This document shows positions 24,842-33,963 of a stretch of 64,000 nucleotides of DNA, one piece after another (position 1 is the first letter of the stretch; each line of letters begins with the position of its first letter). Under the pieces are notes generated by a model. The model saw only the letters and a program-made list of their open reading frames with translations, had not been told where the DNA came from and ran no database searches. Source of the stretch: DASZHJ01 sp035517495 (lineage in GTDB: Bacteria; Pseudomonadota; Alphaproteobacteria; ATCC43930; CGMCC-115725); assembly GCA_035517495.1 (NCBI GenBank), contig DATIYT010000103.1, positions 372,001-436,000 on the forward strand. Reading direction: 5' to 3'. The translations under genes and the position numbers were made by a program.

Positions 24842-25810
24842 ATGGCACGCAACAAGATCGCGCTGGTGGGCGCGGGTCAGATTGGCGGCACGCTCGCGCT
24901 TCTCGCCGGACTGAAGGAACTAGGTGACGTGGTGCTGTTCGACGTCATCGAGGGCATCCCTCAGGGGAAAGCGCTCGACCTGATCGAGGCGTCGCCGGTC
25001 GAGGGTTTCGATGCGCGCTTTGCCGGCACCAACGACTATTCCGGAATCGCCGGCGCCGACGTGGTGATCGTGACCGCGGGCTTTCCGCGCAAGCCCGGGA
25101 TGAGCCGCGACGATCTCATCGGCAAGAATGCCTCGGTCATCGAGACCGTGGGCAAGGCGATCAAGCAGCATTGCCCCAATGCCTTCGTCATCACCATCAC
25201 CAACCCGCTAGATGTCATGGTCTGGGTGATGCGCGAGGCCTCGGGCCTGCCGCACCATCGCGTGATCGGCATGGCCGGTGTGCTCGACAGCGCGCGCTTC
25301 CGCTATTTCCTTGCCGAGGAGTTCAAGGTGTCGGTCGAAGATGTGACTGCCTTCGTGCTGGGCGGTCATGGCGACAGCATGGTGCCGCTGGTTCGCTACT
25401 CGACCGTCGCGGGCATTCCGCTCCCTGATCTCGTGAAGATGGGTTGGACCACCAACGAGCGCCTGGACAAGATCGTGGCCCGCACCCGCGACGGCGGCGG
25501 CGAGATCGTCAACCTGATGAAGACCGGCTCGGCGTTTTACGCGCCGGCCTCCTCTGCAATCGCCATGGCGGAGTCCTACCTCCGCGACAAGAAACGGGTG
25601 CTGCCCTGCGCCGCCTGGCTTACCGGGCAGTACGGCGTCAAGGACCTCTACGTCGGCGTTCCCGTGGTGATCGGCTCCAACGGGGTGGAGCGGATCGTCG
25701 AGATTGCGCTTGCGGGCGAGGAAAAGGTGCTGTTCGACAAGTCGATAGCGGCGGTTCGGACCCTGCTCGACGCCACCAAGAAGCTGTTGGCGGAGGCCCC
25801 CAAGGCTTGA
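24842..25810 (+). CDS. mdh: malate dehydrogenase
   Basis: Mdh interconverts malate and oxaloacetate with NAD+. The 322-residue LDH-like enzyme has KIALVGAGQIGGTLA, the FPRKPGMSRDDL active-site loop, ITNPLDVMVWVM, and the proton-relay His in LGGHGDSMVPL (near residue 176). GGAGG precedes the ATG. In most alphaproteobacteria mdh is followed by sucCD; here sucA is next after a 187-base gap. Confidence 0.97.
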   Translation: MARNKIALVGAGQIGGTLALLAGLKELGDVVLFDVIEGIPQGKALDLIEASPVEGFDARFAGTNDYSGIAGADVVIVTAGFPRKPGMSRDDLIGKNASVIETVGKAIKQHCPNAFVITITNPLDVMVWVMREASGLPHHRVIGMAGVLDSARFRYFLAEEFKVSVEDVTAFVLGGHGDSMVPLVRYSTVAGIPLPDLVKMGWTTNERLDKIVARTRDGGGEIVNLMKTGSAFYAPASSAIAMAESYLRDKKRVLPCAAWLTGQYGVKDLYVGVPVVIGSNGVERIVEIALAGEEKVLFDKSIAAVRTLLDATKKLLAEAPKA

Positions 25811-25938
25811 TCCTGCCGCATGGCAGTCTGCATTGAGTGAGGGGGTGCCTGCACTTTGAGCAGCTTGGGTTTTTCCTGGTGGTCGATCGGCCAGGTAACT
25901 CACGGGAAAGCGGTTCGAGTCTAGGTATCGTAACCAAC

Positions 25939-25960
25939 CGCCCCTATCTTCTAGGGGGCG
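25939..25960 (+). other. hairpin in the sucA leader
   Basis: CGCCCCTA pairs with TAGGGGGCG around a TCTTC loop with one bulged base, 38 bases before sucA. The mdh-sucA gap (25811-25997) otherwise holds no gene. There is no U-run after it, so it is a leader or stability hairpin rather than a clear terminator. Confidence 0.45.
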
Positions 25961-25997
25961 AGAACCCCGAGGATTCGGCATAAGGCCGGACAGCACC

Positions 25998-28856
25998 ATG
26001 GCCGAGATTGATCGCGACACCTTCCTATCCGGCGGCAATGCCGCCTTTATTGCTGAGCTTTACGCGCGGTACCTGCACGACCCCGGCGCGGTCGACGAAA
26101 GCTGGCGCCACTTCTTCGCGGAATTGGCGGACGAACCGGGCGCGGTCGAGAAGGAGTTGCGCGGTCCGGGATGGGGACTGGAGCGCGGCCAAGTGCTCGC
26201 CAATGGCGTGGGCAACGGCGCCGATGGTGCAGCCGTTGTGGCTGCTGGAAGCAGCCTCGAGGACCTCCGCCGCGCCGCCGTCGATTCCATCCGCGCGCTT
26301 CAATTGATCCGCTCCTACAGGGTGCGCGGTCATCTCGAGGCCGATCTCGATCCCCTCGGGCTCATGAAAGTGGAGCCGCATCCGGAACTCGACCCCGCGA
26401 GCTATGGCTTTACCGAAGCCGACTACGACCGGCCGATCTTCGTCGCCAACGTGCCGGGACTCGATCGCCCGACCCTGCGCGAGATCATCGCGCATATGCG
26501 CGCCACATACTGCGGCACGATCGGCGTCGAGTTCATGCACATTCAGTTTCCCGACGAGAAAGCCTGGATCCAGGAGCGCATCGAAACCGAGCGCAACCGC
26601 ACGGAATTCACCCAAGAGGGCAAACGCGCCATTTTGCAGCGCCTCACGGTCGCGGAGATTTTCGAGCGCTTTCTCGACAAGCGCTACACCGGTACCAAGC
26701 GCTTCGGCCTCGACGGCGCCGAATCGCTGATACCGGCGCTCGAGCAGGTGATCAAGCGTGGCGGTCAGCTCGGCATGAAGGAGCTGGTGATCGGCATGCC
26801 GCATCGCGGCCGCCTCAACGTGCTCACCAACGTGATGCTCAAGCCTTACGCGGCGCTGTTCTCCGAATTCCAGGGCCATCCCGCCAATCCCGAGGACGTC
26901 CAAGGCTCGGGCGACGTCAAATACCACCTCGGCACCTCGACCGACCGCGATTTCGACGGCAAATCGGTGCACCTCTCGCTGACCGCGAATCCCTCGCATC
27001 TCGAAGCCGTCAACCCCGTGGTGCTCGGCAAGGTGCGCGCGAAACAGCGCCAGCGCAGCGACACCGAAGCCGATGCGGTCGTCGGGTTGTTGATGCATGG
27101 CGATGCCGCGTTTGCGGGCCAAGGATTGGTCGGCGAATCGCTGATGCTTTCGGAGCTCAAGGGTTATCGCACCGGCGGCACCGTCCACGTCATCGTCAAC
27201 AACCAGATCGGCTTCACCACCAGTCCGGCGCAGGCGCGTTCCGGCCCCTATCCCTCCGACATCGCCAAGGTCGTGCAGGCGCCGATCTTTCACGTGAATG
27301 GCGACGACCCCGAAGCCGTCGTGCACGTGTCGCGCATCGCGACCGAGTTCCGCTCGCGCTTCAAGAAGGACGTGGTGGTGGACATGTTCTGCTATCGCCG
27401 TCACGGCCACAACGAGGCGGACGAGCCGGCCTTCACTCAGCCGCTCATGTACCGCGCGATCGAGGCCAAGCCGACCACGCGCGAAATCTACGCAAAACGA
27501 CTGGTCGACGAAGGCACGCTGACGCAGGAGCAGGCCGACACCTATGTGAGCGCGTTTCAGGCCGAGCTCGAACGGCAATTCGAGGCGGCGAAGAGCTATC
27601 GTCCCAACAAAGCCGATTGGCTCGAAGGCGTGTGGAGCGGTCTCGAAGTGGCTTCGGGCGACGATCGCCGCGGCGACACCGCGGTGGCGCTTCCAACGTT
27701 GCGCGAAGTCGGCAATGCGCTTTGTCGCGTGCCGGAGGGGTTCAATCTCAATCGCAAACTCGCGCGCCAGCTCGAAGCGAAGCGCAAGGCGGTGGAAGCG
27801 GGACAGGGCATCGACTGGTCGACAGCCGAGGCGCTCGCCTTCGGCACGCTCTGCCTCGAGGGGACTTTCGTGCGCCTTTCGGGCCAGGACTCAGGCCGCG
27901 GCACTTTCTCCCAGCGGCACGCCGTGCTCGTCGATCAAGAGAACGAAGACAAGTACGTGCCAATCGCCAATATCCGCTCGGGGCAGGCGCAATTCGAGGT
28001 GGTCGACAGTCCACTCTCGGAAGCGGCGGTAATGGGCTTCGAGTACGGCTATAGCCTCGCCGAACCGCATGCACTGATCCTTTGGGAAGCGCAATTCGGT
28101 GACTTCGCCAACGGAGCGCAGGTCATTCTCGATCAGTTCCTGAGCTCCGGTGAATCCAAGTGGCTGCGCATGTCGGGGCTGGTGCTGCTGCTGCCGCATG
28201 GCTACGAGGGGCAGGGACCCGAACATTCCTCGGCGCGGCTCGAACGCTTCTTGCAGCTCTGCGGCGAGGACAATCTTCAGGTCTGCAATCTCACCACCGC
28301 CGCCAACTACTTCCATGCGCTGCGACGACAAGTCCACCGCAACTTCCGCAAGCCGCTGGTGATCATGACGCCAAAGTCCCTGCTGCGCGCGCCCGAGGTC
28401 GCCTCCGGCTTCGCCGATATGGCGCCCGGGTCGTCGTTCCACCGAGTGTTCGAGGAGGTGGACAAGATCGCAGCCGATGACGAAGTGCGCCGTGTCGTGC
28501 TGTGCAGCGGCAAGGTCTATTATGATCTGCTGAAGGCGCGGCGCGAAAGCCGGCAAGAGCGAGTGGCGATCCTCAGAGTAGAGCAACTCTATCCGTTCCC
28601 CTTCAACGCGCTCAGCAAGGCGGTGCAGCGGTATCGCAACGCGGAATTCGTGTGGTGCCAGGAGGAGCCCGAGAATATGGGCGCCTGGAGCTTCGTCGAT
28701 CGCCGCATCGAGCAGGTGCTGATCGGGCTTCGGGTCAAGGCGACCCGCCCGCGCTACGTCGGCCGCGGTGGATCGGCCGCCACCGCCACCGGACTCTTCA
28801 GCCGCCACATGGCGGAGCAGAAGCGCTTGGTGGAAGAAGCGATCCATCTCGACTAG
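25998..28856 (+). CDS. sucA: 2-oxoglutarate dehydrogenase E1 component
   Basis: SucA is the thiamine-diphosphate-dependent E1 that decarboxylates 2-oxoglutarate. The 952-residue protein has the N-terminal FLSGGNAAFIAELYARYLHDP (E2-binding arm), GMPHRGRLNVLTNV (near residue 265), the ThDP-binding HGDAAFAGQG.. to VIVNNQIGFTT stretch, RRHGHNEADEPAFTQP and HGYEGQGPEHSSAR. Length and motifs are typical. sucB follows after 40 bases. Confidence 0.97.
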   Translation: MAEIDRDTFLSGGNAAFIAELYARYLHDPGAVDESWRHFFAELADEPGAVEKELRGPGWGLERGQVLANGVGNGADGAAVVAAGSSLEDLRRAAVDSIRALQLIRSYRVRGHLEADLDPLGLMKVEPHPELDPASYGFTEADYDRPIFVANVPGLDRPTLREIIAHMRATYCGTIGVEFMHIQFPDEKAWIQERIETERNRTEFTQEGKRAILQRLTVAEIFERFLDKRYTGTKRFGLDGAESLIPALEQVIKRGGQLGMKELVIGMPHRGRLNVLTNVMLKPYAALFSEFQGHPANPEDVQGSGDVKYHLGTSTDRDFDGKSVHLSLTANPSHLEAVNPVVLGKVRAKQRQRSDTEADAVVGLLMHGDAAFAGQGLVGESLMLSELKGYRTGGTVHVIVNNQIGFTTSPAQARSGPYPSDIAKVVQAPIFHVNGDDPEAVVHVSRIATEFRSRFKKDVVVDMFCYRRHGHNEADEPAFTQPLMYRAIEAKPTTREIYAKRLVDEGTLTQEQADTYVSAFQAELERQFEAAKSYRPNKADWLEGVWSGLEVASGDDRRGDTAVALPTLREVGNALCRVPEGFNLNRKLARQLEAKRKAVEAGQGIDWSTAEALAFGTLCLEGTFVRLSGQDSGRGTFSQRHAVLVDQENEDKYVPIANIRSGQAQFEVVDSPLSEAAVMGFEYGYSLAEPHALILWEAQFGDFANGAQVILDQFLSSGESKWLRMSGLVLLLPHGYEGQGPEHSSARLERFLQLCGEDNLQVCNLTTAANYFHALRRQVHRNFRKPLVIMTPKSLLRAPEVASGFADMAPGSSFHRVFEEVDKIAADDEVRRVVLCSGKVYYDLLKARRESRQERVAILRVEQLYPFPFNALSKAVQRYRNAEFVWCQEEPENMGAWSFVDRRIEQVLIGLRVKATRPRYVGRGGSAATATGLFSRHMAEQKRLVEEAIHLD

Positions 28857-28896
28857 AAGATTGCAGCCGGCCTCCACAATTCCATCGGGGGAATCC

Positions 28897-30132
28897 ATGG
28901 CAACGGAAATCAAGGTGCCCGCGCTCGGGGAGTCCGTGACCGAGGCAACGGTTACGAAGTGGCTCAAGAAGCCGGGCGAGGCGGTCGCGGTCGACGATCC
29001 CCTGGTCGAGATCGAGACCGACAAGACCACGCTTGAAGTGAATGCGAGCGCCGCGGGGGTGCTCGCCGAGGTGCGCGCCGCCGAAGGTGCTACGGTCGCT
29101 GTCGGCGCGATCCTTGGCGTGATCAGCGACGCTGCCGGGGCAGCAAAGGTTGCGGCACCCAAGTCCGCCGCCAAACCGGCAGCGCCGCCGCCGTCGGCGC
29201 CCGCCGCAGCGCCGGCAACTGGCGTAGCTCCTGCGTCTGCAGGCGCGCTCGATCGCTCAGGTCCTGCGGTCCGCAAACTGGTGGCCGAGACCGGAATCGC
29301 TCCGGAGACGATCGCCGCGACCGGTAAGGACGGCCGCATCACCAAGGGCGATGTAATCCAAGTGCTGGAACGCGCGCCGGCAGGGCCACCGCCAGCAGCG
29401 CCGGCCGTGCCCGCGGCGCCGCGCCCGCTCGCGCCGCGCGAGGAACGCGTGCGCATGTCGCGGCTTCGCCAACGCATCGCCGAGCGCCTCAAGGAAGCGC
29501 AGAACACGGCCGCCATGCTCACCACCTTCAACGAGGCGGACATGAGCGCGGTGATGGCATTGCGCGAGCACTATCGCGAGAGCTTCGAGAAGAAGCATGG
29601 CGTGCGCCTCGGGTTCATGTCCTTCTTCGTCAAGGCCTCGATCGTCGCGTTGAAGGAAGTTCCCGCCGCCAATGGCGAGATCGATGGCGCCGACATTATC
29701 TACAAGAACCACTATGACATCGGTGTTGCCGTTGGCACCGAGCGCGGTCTGGTGGTGCCAGTGCTCCGCGACGCCGACCAGATGAGCTTCGCCGAGATCG
29801 AGAAGCAGGTAGCGGCGTTGGGACGCAAGGCGCGCGACGGTAAGCTCACGGTCGAGGAGCTTTCGGGCGGTACGTTCACCATCACCAACGGCGGCGTCTA
29901 CGGCTCGCTGATGTCGACGCCGATCCTCAATCCGCCGCAATCGGCGATCCTCGGCATGCACAAGATCGTGCCTCGCCCGGTCGCGGTCGGCGAGCGCGTC
30001 GAGGTGCGCCCGATGATGTACCTCGCGGTCTCCTATGATCACCGCATCATCGACGGCCGCGAGGCCGTGACATTCCTAGTTCGGATCAAGGAATGCATCG
30101 AGCAGCCGGAGCGGCTGCTGGTGGAGATGTGA
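28897..30132 (+). CDS. sucB: 2-oxoglutarate dehydrogenase E2 (dihydrolipoamide succinyltransferase)
   Basis: SucB transfers the succinyl group to CoA. The 411-residue protein has an N-terminal lipoyl domain with the lipoylated Lys in ETDKTTLEV (near residue 43), an Ala/Pro-rich linker, a small subunit-binding domain (VRKLVAETGI..GRITKGDVI, about residues 125-155), and the catalytic domain ending in SYDHRIIDGREAV (His/Asp active site). ATG 28897 is used; an in-frame extension into sucA is spurious. Confidence 0.96.
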   Translation: MATEIKVPALGESVTEATVTKWLKKPGEAVAVDDPLVEIETDKTTLEVNASAAGVLAEVRAAEGATVAVGAILGVISDAAGAAKVAAPKSAAKPAAPPPSAPAAAPATGVAPASAGALDRSGPAVRKLVAETGIAPETIAATGKDGRITKGDVIQVLERAPAGPPPAAPAVPAAPRPLAPREERVRMSRLRQRIAERLKEAQNTAAMLTTFNEADMSAVMALREHYRESFEKKHGVRLGFMSFFVKASIVALKEVPAANGEIDGADIIYKNHYDIGVAVGTERGLVVPVLRDADQMSFAEIEKQVAALGRKARDGKLTVEELSGGTFTITNGGVYGSLMSTPILNPPQSAILGMHKIVPRPVAVGERVEVRPMMYLAVSYDHRIIDGREAVTFLVRIKECIEQPERLLVEM

Positions 30133-30168
30133 TTTTCTAGAATCGAGTGCACCCAAAGAATAAGATCT

Positions 30169-30194
30169 ACCACGAAGTCACGAAGGACACGAAG
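30169..30194 (+). repeat. left arm of perfect 26-bp inverted repeat
   Basis: This arm is the exact reverse complement of 30593-30618. It contains three copies of the heptamer CACGAAG (starting at 30171, 30179 and 30188). The pair brackets the broken GxxExxY gene, making a 450-bp unit inserted between sucB and lpd. Confidence 0.9.
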
Positions 30195-30206
30195 GGGGTG
30201 GACGTG

Positions 30207-30584
30207 ATGCTCGTGCACGAAACCGGACTTGGCGAGCGCATGATCGGACTGGGAATTGAAGTGCAACGTGCGCTCGGTCCAGGCCTCCTCGAATCGTTGT
30301 ACGAAGATTGCCTGTGCCAATAATTGAAAACGGCTGACATCGAGTTTGCTCGACAAGTGCCGCTATCGGTCACCTACAAGGGAACCCAGCTCGACTGCGG
30401 ATATCGTATGGACATCGTGCTGGCAAACGAGGTTCTGGTAGAGGTGAAGTCGGTCGATCGCTTGTTACCCATTCATGACGCGCAGGTCCTAACCTATCTC
30501 AAATTAAGTGGCCTCAAAGTCGCGCTTCTGATGAATTTTAATTCCATCCTGCGGAAAGACGGTCTGCGGCGCCTCGTGCTATAA
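30207..30584 (+). pseudogene. GxxExxY-family protein gene with one nonsense codon
   Basis: The frame encodes a typical GxxExxY protein (a small PD-(D/E)XK nuclease-like family): EVQRALGPGLLESLYEDCLC contains the name-giving G-x-x-E-x-x-Y. After one stop the same frame goes on with LKTADIEFARQVPLSVTYKG, then DIVLANEVLVEVKSVDRL with the D..E.K residues, and YLKLSGLKVALLMNF. The stop is TAA at 30321-30323 where the family has Gln-Glu-Leu; a GAA to TAA change explains it. Both halves are otherwise intact over 125 codons. Start ATG 30207 is chosen; GTG 30204 is possible. Confidence 0.88.
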
Positions 30585-30592
30585 AAACAACT

Positions 30593-30618
30593 CTTCGTGT
30601 CCTTCGTGACTTCGTGGT
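30593..30618 (-). repeat. right arm of perfect 26-bp inverted repeat
   Basis: This is the exact reverse complement of 30169-30194, again with three CACGAAG heptamers on the minus strand. Identity stops abruptly on both sides of each arm, as expected for the ends of a discrete unit. The 129 bases from here to lpd hold no gene. Confidence 0.9.
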
Positions 30619-30747
30619 GAGTCTAGAGTTTACCTACCCGCAAGAGCAATGCTGACCGTTCTAACCGTTAAAGCCGAAGCAGCCTTCACACGTGAATGCG
30701 CGATCGAGCGACAGGCCTCGAAGGCTGATTCGAGATAAACGAAAGAA

Positions 30748-32148
30748 ATGGAACAGATGCCCGACTCCTACGATGTGATCGTGATCGGCGGTGGACCCGG
30801 CGGCTACGTCGCGGCGATTCGCGCGGCGCAGCTCGGCATGAAGACCGCGTGCGTCGAGAAACGCGCGACCCTCGGGGGCACGTGCCTCAATGTCGGGTGC
30901 ATTCCTTCAAAGGCGCTGCTGCAATCCTCCGAGAAATACGCGGAAGCGCGGCATGCGCTTGCAGTGCACGGCGTCGCGGTGGCCAACGTCGGACTCGATC
31001 TCAAGACCATGCTCGCGCGCAAGGACAAGGTGGTCGGCGAGAACGTCAGGGGCGTCGAGTTTCTCTTTCGGAAAAACAAGGTCGCGTGGATTAAGGGCGA
31101 AGGACGATTCGCCGCCGCGAACACGATCGCGGTCGGCGGCGATACGCTCACCGCCAAGGCAATCGTGATTGCGACCGGCTCCGACGTGGTGCGTCTGCCC
31201 GGCGTCGAGGTCGACGAGCAGCGGATCGTTTCCTCGACCGGCGCGCTTGCGCTCGCGGAAGTGCCGAAACGCATGGTGGTGATCGGAGCAGGATATATCG
31301 GGCTCGAGATGGGCTCGGTCTGGGGCCGGCTGGGCGCCGAGATCACAGTGGTCGAATTCCTTGATCGCATCACGCCGGGCATGGACGCGGAGGTCGCGAA
31401 GCAATTGCAGCGAAGCCTGACGAAGCAGGGCTTTGCGTTCAAGCTCGGCACCAAGGTGGTGGGCGCCAAGAACGGCAACAAGGGCGTGACACTGGCGCTC
31501 GAAGCCGCGCAGGGCGGCTCGGCCCAAACTTTGGAGGCGGACGTGGTGCTCGTGGCGGTTGGACGTAGTCCCTACACCGATGGGCTCGGGCTCGAGACTG
31601 CGGGCGTCGCCCTCGACGAGAAGAAGCGCATCAAGGTCGATCCGAACTTCCGCACCAACGTTCCCGGCATCTACGCGATCGGCGATGTGATCGCGGGCCC
31701 GATGCTTGCGCACAAGGCCGAGGACGAGGGTATTGCGGTTGCCGAGCTGATCGCGGGTCAGAAGCCGCATATCGATTATGACGCGGTACCCGCGGTGATC
31801 TACACTCAGCCGGAGGTCGCCGTGGTGGGCAAAAGCGAAGAAGACCTGAAGGCTGCGGGCATCACCTACGTTGTCGGCAGGTTCCCGTTCACCGCCAACG
31901 CACGCGCGCGCTGCAACGGTGACACCGAGGGCTTCGTCAAAATCCTGGCCGACGCGAAGACCGACCGCGTGCTCGGCATTCACATCATCGGTGCCGATGC
32001 CGGCACCATGATCGCGGAGGCGACGCTCGCGATGGAATTCGGCGCCTCAGCCGAGGACATCGCCCGCACTTGTCACGCGCACCCAACGTTGCCGGAAGCG
32101 ATGAAGGAGGCTGCGCTCGCGGTCGGAAAGCGCGCGATTCACATCTGA
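30748..32148 (+). CDS. lpd: dihydrolipoyl dehydrogenase (E3)
   Basis: Lpd reoxidises dihydrolipoamide with NAD+. The 466-residue protein has YDVIVIGGGPGGYVAAIRAA, the redox disulfide in GGTCLNVGCIPSKALL (near residue 45), the NAD fold VIGAGYIGLEMG and the C-terminal HAHPTLPEAMKEAAL with the catalytic His-Glu pair. Start ATG 30748 is kept; ATG 30757 gives MPDSYDVIVIGGG and is equally likely. It would be the last gene of the suc operon if the inserted unit did not separate it. Confidence 0.96.
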   Translation: MEQMPDSYDVIVIGGGPGGYVAAIRAAQLGMKTACVEKRATLGGTCLNVGCIPSKALLQSSEKYAEARHALAVHGVAVANVGLDLKTMLARKDKVVGENVRGVEFLFRKNKVAWIKGEGRFAAANTIAVGGDTLTAKAIVIATGSDVVRLPGVEVDEQRIVSSTGALALAEVPKRMVVIGAGYIGLEMGSVWGRLGAEITVVEFLDRITPGMDAEVAKQLQRSLTKQGFAFKLGTKVVGAKNGNKGVTLALEAAQGGSAQTLEADVVLVAVGRSPYTDGLGLETAGVALDEKKRIKVDPNFRTNVPGIYAIGDVIAGPMLAHKAEDEGIAVAELIAGQKPHIDYDAVPAVIYTQPEVAVVGKSEEDLKAAGITYVVGRFPFTANARARCNGDTEGFVKILADAKTDRVLGIHIIGADAGTMIAEATLAMEFGASAEDIARTCHAHPTLPEAMKEAALAVGKRAIHI

Positions 32149-32197
32149 GGAGCAAACGTAGCGCTGCTTGCCGCGGTTGGCGTGCCGTTGCAGAATC

Positions 32198-32941
32198 CTA
32201 CTGCGCGTCGCGGGTGAGCATCACCTTTTCGATCTCGGCCTTGGCGTTGTTCACGGGACCGCCCGCGCGGTTCGAGATCGGCGCATGGCTCCGTGAGAAA
32301 TGCGCTTCGAGCCACCGCTGGACGAAGCCCCAGACCGTCGTCATCACGAGATAATAGAGCGCAGCGATCAACAGGATTTCCAGCACCTTGAAGCTGTTCT
32401 GCAGCAACTCCTCGGCGCGCTCCAGCAGTTCCTGCATGGAGATGACCGAGGCCAGCGACGAGGTCTTGAGCAGGCTGTTGAAGGTGTTGCCGAGCGGCGG
32501 AATGATGACCCGCATCGCCTGCGGCAAAATCACCATGCGCATGGTCTGTGCGTCGCTCAATCCAACCGAGCGCGCCGCCTCGAATTGCCCCTTGGGCACC
32601 GAAAGAATACCGGCGCGGATGATCTCGGCGAGATAGGCGCCCTCGTTGAGGCTCAGTCCCAGCAGCGAGCACCACACGACGTTGAGGACGATGCCGAGCC
32701 GCGGCAGCGCGTTGTAGATGATGACGAGCTGGACCAGCACCGGCGTGCCGCGCATCAGCCAGATGTAGAACGACGCCGGTTTGTTGAGATACCAGCGGCT
32801 CGACATCCGCATCAGCGCGGCCAGAGTGCCGCAGACGAGACCGATCGCAAGCGAAGACAGGGAAAGCGCGAGCGTAATGCCTGCACCTATCAGCAGGTAC
32901 GAGCTGAAGAGGTAGTGAAAGAAGGCACCCCAATCCCACAT
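32198..32941 (-). CDS. polar amino-acid ABC transporter permease
   Basis: The 247-residue protein is a HisM/GlnP-type permease with about five hydrophobic helices. It has the family signatures AYLAEIIRAGILSVPKGQFEAARSVG and the EAA-like loop MVILPQAMRVIIPPLGN (near residue 155). It imports an amino acid with the binding protein encoded just upstream. Only one permease and no ATPase gene is present nearby, so the ATPase must lie elsewhere or be shared. It converges on lpd. Confidence 0.9.
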   Translation of the reverse strand: MWDWGAFFHYLFSSYLLIGAGITLALSLSSLAIGLVCGTLAALMRMSSRWYLNKPASFYIWLMRGTPVLVQLVIIYNALPRLGIVLNVVWCSLLGLSLNEGAYLAEIIRAGILSVPKGQFEAARSVGLSDAQTMRMVILPQAMRVIIPPLGNTFNSLLKTSSLASVISMQELLERAEELLQNSFKVLEILLIAALYYLVMTTVWGFVQRWLEAHFSRSHAPISNRAGGPVNNAKAEIEKVMLTRDAQ

Positions 32942-32969
32942 CGCCCGCGCTTTCCCGGTTGCGCGAGGA

Positions 32970-33842
32970 TCACCGTCCCGGGCAGTCCGGCGCCGGCAGC
33001 GGGCCGGTCACGATCTTGTAGGGACCGGACAAGGTGCAGTGATGATAGGGCGCGAACAGCTTGTCGAAGCTGCCATCGGCCTTCATCTCGTTCAGCACTT
33101 CCGCGACCTTCTCGGCCAGCTCCCTGTTGTTGAACGCCAGGGCTTCCGCGTGCGGATCGAAGCCAGTGAGCACGATCCGGAAGAAGCTGTTGCCCTTGTC
33201 GCGATAGTAATAAGCCTGCTCGGTGCCGATGAAGGCGCCGTCGACCTGTCCTGCCTGAAGCGCCTGCAGCACATCGGCGTAGGTCTTGAAGGGATGCACG
33301 TCGATCGCGGGCTTGCCGGCCGCCACCAGCGCGTCGCTCGCGGCCTTCGCGTCATTGGCGTCGACGGTGCCCAGCTCGACCGCGAATTTCTTGCCGGAGA
33401 AATAGTTGAGGTCCTTGATGTCGTCCTTGTTGTCCTTGCCGACCACGATCGCGAGGGTCGAGGCTCCGTAGGGAATCATGATCACCTGCGACGCGCGTTC
33501 GGGCGTGTAGTACATGAAGCTGTCGATCATGTCGAAGCGGCCATCCTGCAGCCCCGGGATCATGGTCGCGAACTGCACGCTCTCGAATACCATCTTCAGG
33601 CAGAGCCGGTCTGCAATCGCATTGCCGAGATCGACGTCGAGCCCGACTATCTCACCGTCGTCGTTCACGTACTGAATTGGCGCGACCGTCGGATTGATGG
33701 CGCCGATAAGCGTTCCCTTGCGGATCAGCGGAGGGTGCCCGATCTTCGGTTCGCACGCCGCCTGAGCCGCTCCCGCGAATGCCGCAAGACAGGCGAGACC
33801 GCCCGCCAGCCCCATCAGCACGGTAAATTTGGTCCTGCCCAT
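32970..33842 (-). CDS. amino-acid ABC transporter substrate-binding protein
   Basis: This is a periplasmic binding protein of the SBP_bac_3 family. The 290-residue precursor starts MGRTKFTVLMGLAGGLACLA with a clear signal peptide ending near AQAA. It then has IQYVNDDGEIVGLDVDLGNAIADRL and ATMIPGLQDGRFDMI, the ligand-lobe signatures of the family. The start at 33842 is set by GGGAGAC upstream; a 59-residue extension is rejected. The permease gene follows 28 bases downstream. The substrate is probably a polar amino acid. Confidence 0.9.
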   Translation of the reverse strand: MGRTKFTVLMGLAGGLACLAAFAGAAQAACEPKIGHPPLIRKGTLIGAINPTVAPIQYVNDDGEIVGLDVDLGNAIADRLCLKMVFESVQFATMIPGLQDGRFDMIDSFMYYTPERASQVIMIPYGASTLAIVVGKDNKDDIKDLNYFSGKKFAVELGTVDANDAKAASDALVAAGKPAIDVHPFKTYADVLQALQAGQVDGAFIGTEQAYYYRDKGNSFFRIVLTGFDPHAEALAFNNRELAEKVAEVLNEMKADGSFDKLFAPYHHCTLSGPYKIVTGPLPAPDCPGR

Positions 33843-33963
33843 CGGAGTCTCCCTCGGTTGTTGTAAATCGTCATGTTGCGCGGTTGGCGCCGGCCGGCCG
33901 TTCGCGATATCCTGATCTCGATCATGGCAGCGCCTGATGCGTGCCGGAACAGGAGAAACTGCG

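Noticed and set aside
25905..25940. A tRNA, because of the GGTTCGAGTC T-loop-like sequence
   Set aside because: The flanking bases do not form a T stem, and no acceptor, D or anticodon stem could be placed around it.
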